A DNA stretch of 64,000 nt from Polyangium fumosum (lineage in GTDB: Bacteria; Myxococcota_A; Polyangia; Polyangiales; Polyangiaceae): contig NZ_SSMQ01000028.1 in the NCBI RefSeq assembly GCF_005144585.1, positions 79,080 to 143,079 of the forward strand. Direction: 5' to 3'. Within the stretch, counting starts at the first letter, position 1, and every line of letters begins with the position of its first letter. A model generated the notes under the pieces. The model saw only the letters and a list, made by a program, of their open reading frames with translations, was not told the origin of the DNA and searched no databases. Of the stretch, positions 62,125 to 64,000 are shown one piece after another. A program made the position numbers and the translations under genes.

Positions 62125-62423
62125 ACCACGCGCGTCGTCCCCTCGCCGTCGGGGCCGACCCACCGCTCGGGCCGGCACAGGAGCACCGCGCAGAGCGTCT
62201 CGCAGTTGAACGGCCACCATCGATAATCGCCGCGCAGACACCCGCGCATGCAGCGCGCGCACAGGGTCGGCTCGGCGGCGAGGGCGCCTCGCGCCTCCGA
62301 GGTCCCCGCGCGCGCCTCGCTCCCCGGCGCCCCGCGCGCCTCCGCGCGCGCCGAGGCCCCCGCGAGCACGCACGCCGCTCCGATCATGCAGGCCAGCATC
62401 GTCCCCCCCATGCGCTTTCTCAT
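62115..62423 (-). CDS. Small exported Cys-rich protein, unknown
   Basis: 102 aa. Signal peptide MLACMIGAACVLAGASARA, an Ala/Glu/Arg-rich spacer, and a short C-terminal Cys cluster (LCARCMRGC, NCETLCAVLLC). GAGGTG lies 8 bp before the ATG at 62423. The spacing suggests a disulfide or metal-binding knot. Converges with the previous gene. Confidence 0.65.
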   Translation of the reverse strand: MRKRMGGTMLACMIGAACVLAGASARAEARGAPGSEARAGTSEARGALAAEPTLCARCMRGCLRGDYRWWPFNCETLCAVLLCRPERWVGPDGEGTTRVVQP

Positions 62424-62702
62424 GGTTCACCTCGATCGTTTCCTTGGGTGACGGAATGCCGTGTCAATGGAAGCGCCCTCGAATCGGCTCTCCCATGTCG
62501 CCCGATTTGCCAACCGTGTCGCGCGCGCTGTGCCATTCCTGAACACGCGGGCGCCGAATGCACGCACGGGGAACGGTACGCGTCGTGCTCGATCCAGGAA
62601 ATGGGGGGATCCACTCGTCTCCCCGAGCGGCCCCCGAGGGGGTTTGGGGGCGTCGCTCGGCATGTCCGAGGGGTGCCCCCGCACGTGAAAGGGAGGTACC
62701 GT

Positions 62703-63287
62703 ATGTGGGCCAAGGGATTTGCGTTGCTCGGGCTCGCGCTCGGCGCCGCGATCATGGGGAGCGCCTGCGTGGCCGGCGAACCAACGGACGACGAGCTCGA
62801 GGCGGGCCTCCCCGTCACGGCCGCGGATGGAGAAGAGGACCTCGAAGCGGCGAAGGACGCGCTCTCCATCCAGGATTTCGCGAGGCTCCCGCGTTGCGGC
62901 GGATTCGCGGGGCTCCGGTGTCCCGGCAACTTGCGGTGCATCGATCTGCCGGGCGACGATTGTGATCCCGCCCGAGGCGGCGCGGATTGCATCGGCGTAT
63001 GTGTTCCGGGACAACCGACGGGCGCCCGCTGCGCGAACCCGCGGCGACGCTACGTCTCCCGAGACCCTGACCGATGCGCAGCCATTCTGTTCCGCTGCGA
63101 GCCGGGGTCCAGGTCTTTCTACGACGAATGTGGCTGCGGCTGCCTGAGGAGCGCGTGGGGCCGCCCGGAGCCGGGCGGGGTGCGCTGCCGGGAGAACATT
63201 TGCGGCCCCGGCGAGTATTGCTGCAACGAGAGCTGCGGCATCTGCGCGCCCATCGGCGGCGTCTGTACGCAGGAGTTCTGCCCGTAG
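62703..63287 (+). CDS. Cys-rich lipoprotein with two disulfide-rich modules
   Basis: 194 aa. Signal peptide with lipobox IMGSAC (Cys22), an acidic spacer, module 1 (CGGFAGLRCPGNLRCIDLP, ending CIGVCVPG) of a type seen in secreted myxobacterial proteins and sometimes compared with Kazal-like inhibitors, and module 2 (CGPGEYCCNESCGICAP, ending CTQEFCP). AAGGGAGG lies 6 bp before the ATG at 62703. Probably an extracellular binding or inhibitor protein; not demonstrated. Confidence 0.78.
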   Translation: MWAKGFALLGLALGAAIMGSACVAGEPTDDELEAGLPVTAADGEEDLEAAKDALSIQDFARLPRCGGFAGLRCPGNLRCIDLPGDDCDPARGGADCIGVCVPGQPTGARCANPRRRYVSRDPDRCAAILFRCEPGSRSFYDECGCGCLRSAWGRPEPGGVRCRENICGPGEYCCNESCGICAPIGGVCTQEFCP

Positions 63288-63313
63288 AAGGATTCCGTGG
63301 GTCGCCTCTTGGG

Positions 63314-63377
63314 GGCGCTGCGCTGGGGCTTTGCCCCAGGCCCCACCGGGGCTGTCCGCCCCTGGGCCCCGACCAGC
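63314..63377 (+). repeat. Dispersed hairpin-rich element, copy 4
   Basis: GGCGCTGCGCTGGGGC ... CCCCGACCAGCG, matching 33221-33284. Similarity continues for about 150 bp beyond, including the adjoining hairpin, so copies 1 and 4 are one longer element. Confidence 0.85.
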
Positions 63378-63393
63378 GCAAGCGCTGGACGCG

Positions 63394-63430
63394 GGTTCGA
63401 TGAACTGCGCGATGCGCAGTTCATCGAACC
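63394..63430. terminator. Perfect 17-bp hairpin linked to copy 4
   Basis: GGTTCGATGAACTGCGC - GAT - GCGCAGTTCATCGAACC. Perfect 17-bp stem and 3-nt loop, 107 bp after the Cys-rich lipoprotein stop; the same family as 33305-33333. Confidence 0.6.
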
Positions 63431-63822
63431 GTCAGGGTCAAGACGGGCGATGACCCCTGCCAGCCAAGGTCGCGGCGCTGCAGGACGGGGGGCGCAGAGC
63501 GCACGCGGGGATCTGCGGTATCGTAGAACGGGAGGCGGCCTCGCGGAGGGAGACTTGCAGCGCCGCAGGGCGGCGTCTCCGGAGCACGCTCGGGGACCTG
63601 CCGCGCCGTCGAGCAGGTGCAGGTGAGCGCAGCGGGCCGCCTGCGGCGCCGTAGGGCGGAGGACGCGCCCAGGGAGCAGCCGTTCACAACGCCCGAGGTC
63701 GGCGGACGCATGGGCGGGGACCAAGGTGCAGCGCGGCAGGCAGCCATCCGTGGGGAGCGATCGCGATCTTGCAGGTATGCAGGGCTTTCAGCGGGGACCC
63801 GGACGACGCGTAGGCCTCGAAG

Positions 63823-63886
63823 ACGCCGCGCTGGGGCTTTGCCCCAGGCCCCACCCAGGGCTGTCCGCCCCGGGACCCGGACCAGG
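63823..63886 (+). repeat. Dispersed hairpin-rich element, copy 5
   Basis: GACGCCGCGCTGGGGC ... GGGACCCGGACCAGG, close to copy 1 but without the linked hairpin. Confidence 0.82.
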
Positions 63887-63906
63887 CACGGCCCTGAGCA
63901 CTGGTC

Positions 63907-64000
63907 TCATCTTACGAGCCCATTCTCCCTGAGGACGCGCAGCATCTCTGCTGCGGGAGCTAGGCGTTCCAGGCCGCGACTGATGGTGACGGAGCCGGGG
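63907..64000 (-). CDS. Possible C-terminus of an IS4-type transposase, partial
   Basis: The minus strand reads PGSVTISRGLERLAPAAEML then a stop at 63907, with the rest outside the window. PGxVxxxRGLxRL followed by a helix resembles the C-terminal end of IS4-family transposases. Only 30 residues are visible and no terminal inverted repeat could be confirmed, so this is tentative. Confidence 0.3.
   Translation of the reverse strand, partial: PGSVTISRGLERLAPAAEMLRVLRENGLVR

Larger units (their letters stand above)
63288..64000. other. Gene-poor end region with dispersed repeats
   Basis: About 710 bp. It contains two copies of the dispersed element, one large hairpin and, at the very end, a possible transposase C-terminus. 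A 201-aa minus-strand frame (63119-63724) runs through the repeats and the neighbouring gene; it shows no domain and I do not accept it. Confidence 0.6.

Noticed and set aside
63119..63724. 201-aa minus-strand frame near the right end
   Set aside because: It crosses repeats, a hairpin and the end of a real gene on the other strand, with no domain or ribosome-binding site.

Overview
This 64-kb, very GC-rich window looks like a chromosomal segment of a myxobacterium (Myxococcota, probably Polyangiales). That placement is inferred from several large Ser/Thr kinases, a giant kinase/AAA/histidine-kinase hybrid, many small lipoproteins with Gly/Ser linkers, Cys-rich secreted proteins and VgrG/DUF2169 gene sets. 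No rRNA, tRNA or CRISPR array was seen.

Layout. 0-3 kb: a leftward Hsp70 / J-like / helical-repeat operon, Hsp70 cut by the window edge. 3-7.5 kb: a leftward set that I read as a split borosin RiPP pathway: a precursor (6949-7461) with an N-terminal SonA-like domain and about eleven C-terminal hexapeptide repeats, a Ser/Thr kinase with a helical-repeat domain, and a borosin-type alpha-N-methyltransferase with all four diagnostic Tyr/Arg residues. 8-12 kb: an epimerase diverging from an AraC-type regulator, a four-helix-bundle protein and an ECF sigma factor. 11.7-14.5 kb: a NACHT NTPase ending in pentapeptide repeats. 14.7-24 kb: a Cys-rich lipoprotein, small unknowns and a 1816-aa hybrid kinase. 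24.3-26.6 kb: five tandem paralogous Cys-rich small lipoproteins. 26.7-36.8 kb: exported proteins (trypsin-LRR, exported ADP-ribosylglycohydrolase, DUF3089 hydrolase, YceI-like), a cupin and a small pseudogene.

36.9-56 kb is a VgrG-centred delivery region, probably type VI secretion, although no sheath, tube or baseplate genes lie in the window. It holds a LysM muramidase, three DUF2169 proteins, a Ser/Thr kinase, two divergent VgrGs, a COMM-domain-like protein, a spike-like protein, two pentapeptide-repeat proteins, DUF3540, and a PAAR-like DUF4150 domain fused to an S41-peptidase-like domain that keeps the Ser/Lys dyad at the canonical spacing. 56-63.3 kb: exported proteins (SGNH hydrolase, Cys-rich proteins) and an AAA ATPase. 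The end is gene-poor and may carry the edge of a transposase.

Gene-free stretches are rich in repeats: two arrays of exactly 43-bp units with a hairpin (17.5 and 28.9 kb), (GGGAGC)n hexamer tracts at three intergenic sites and one coding site, a perfect 103-bp tandem duplication with CTAG-ended inverted repeats (35.8 kb), and a dispersed hairpin-rich element of about 60 bp in five copies.
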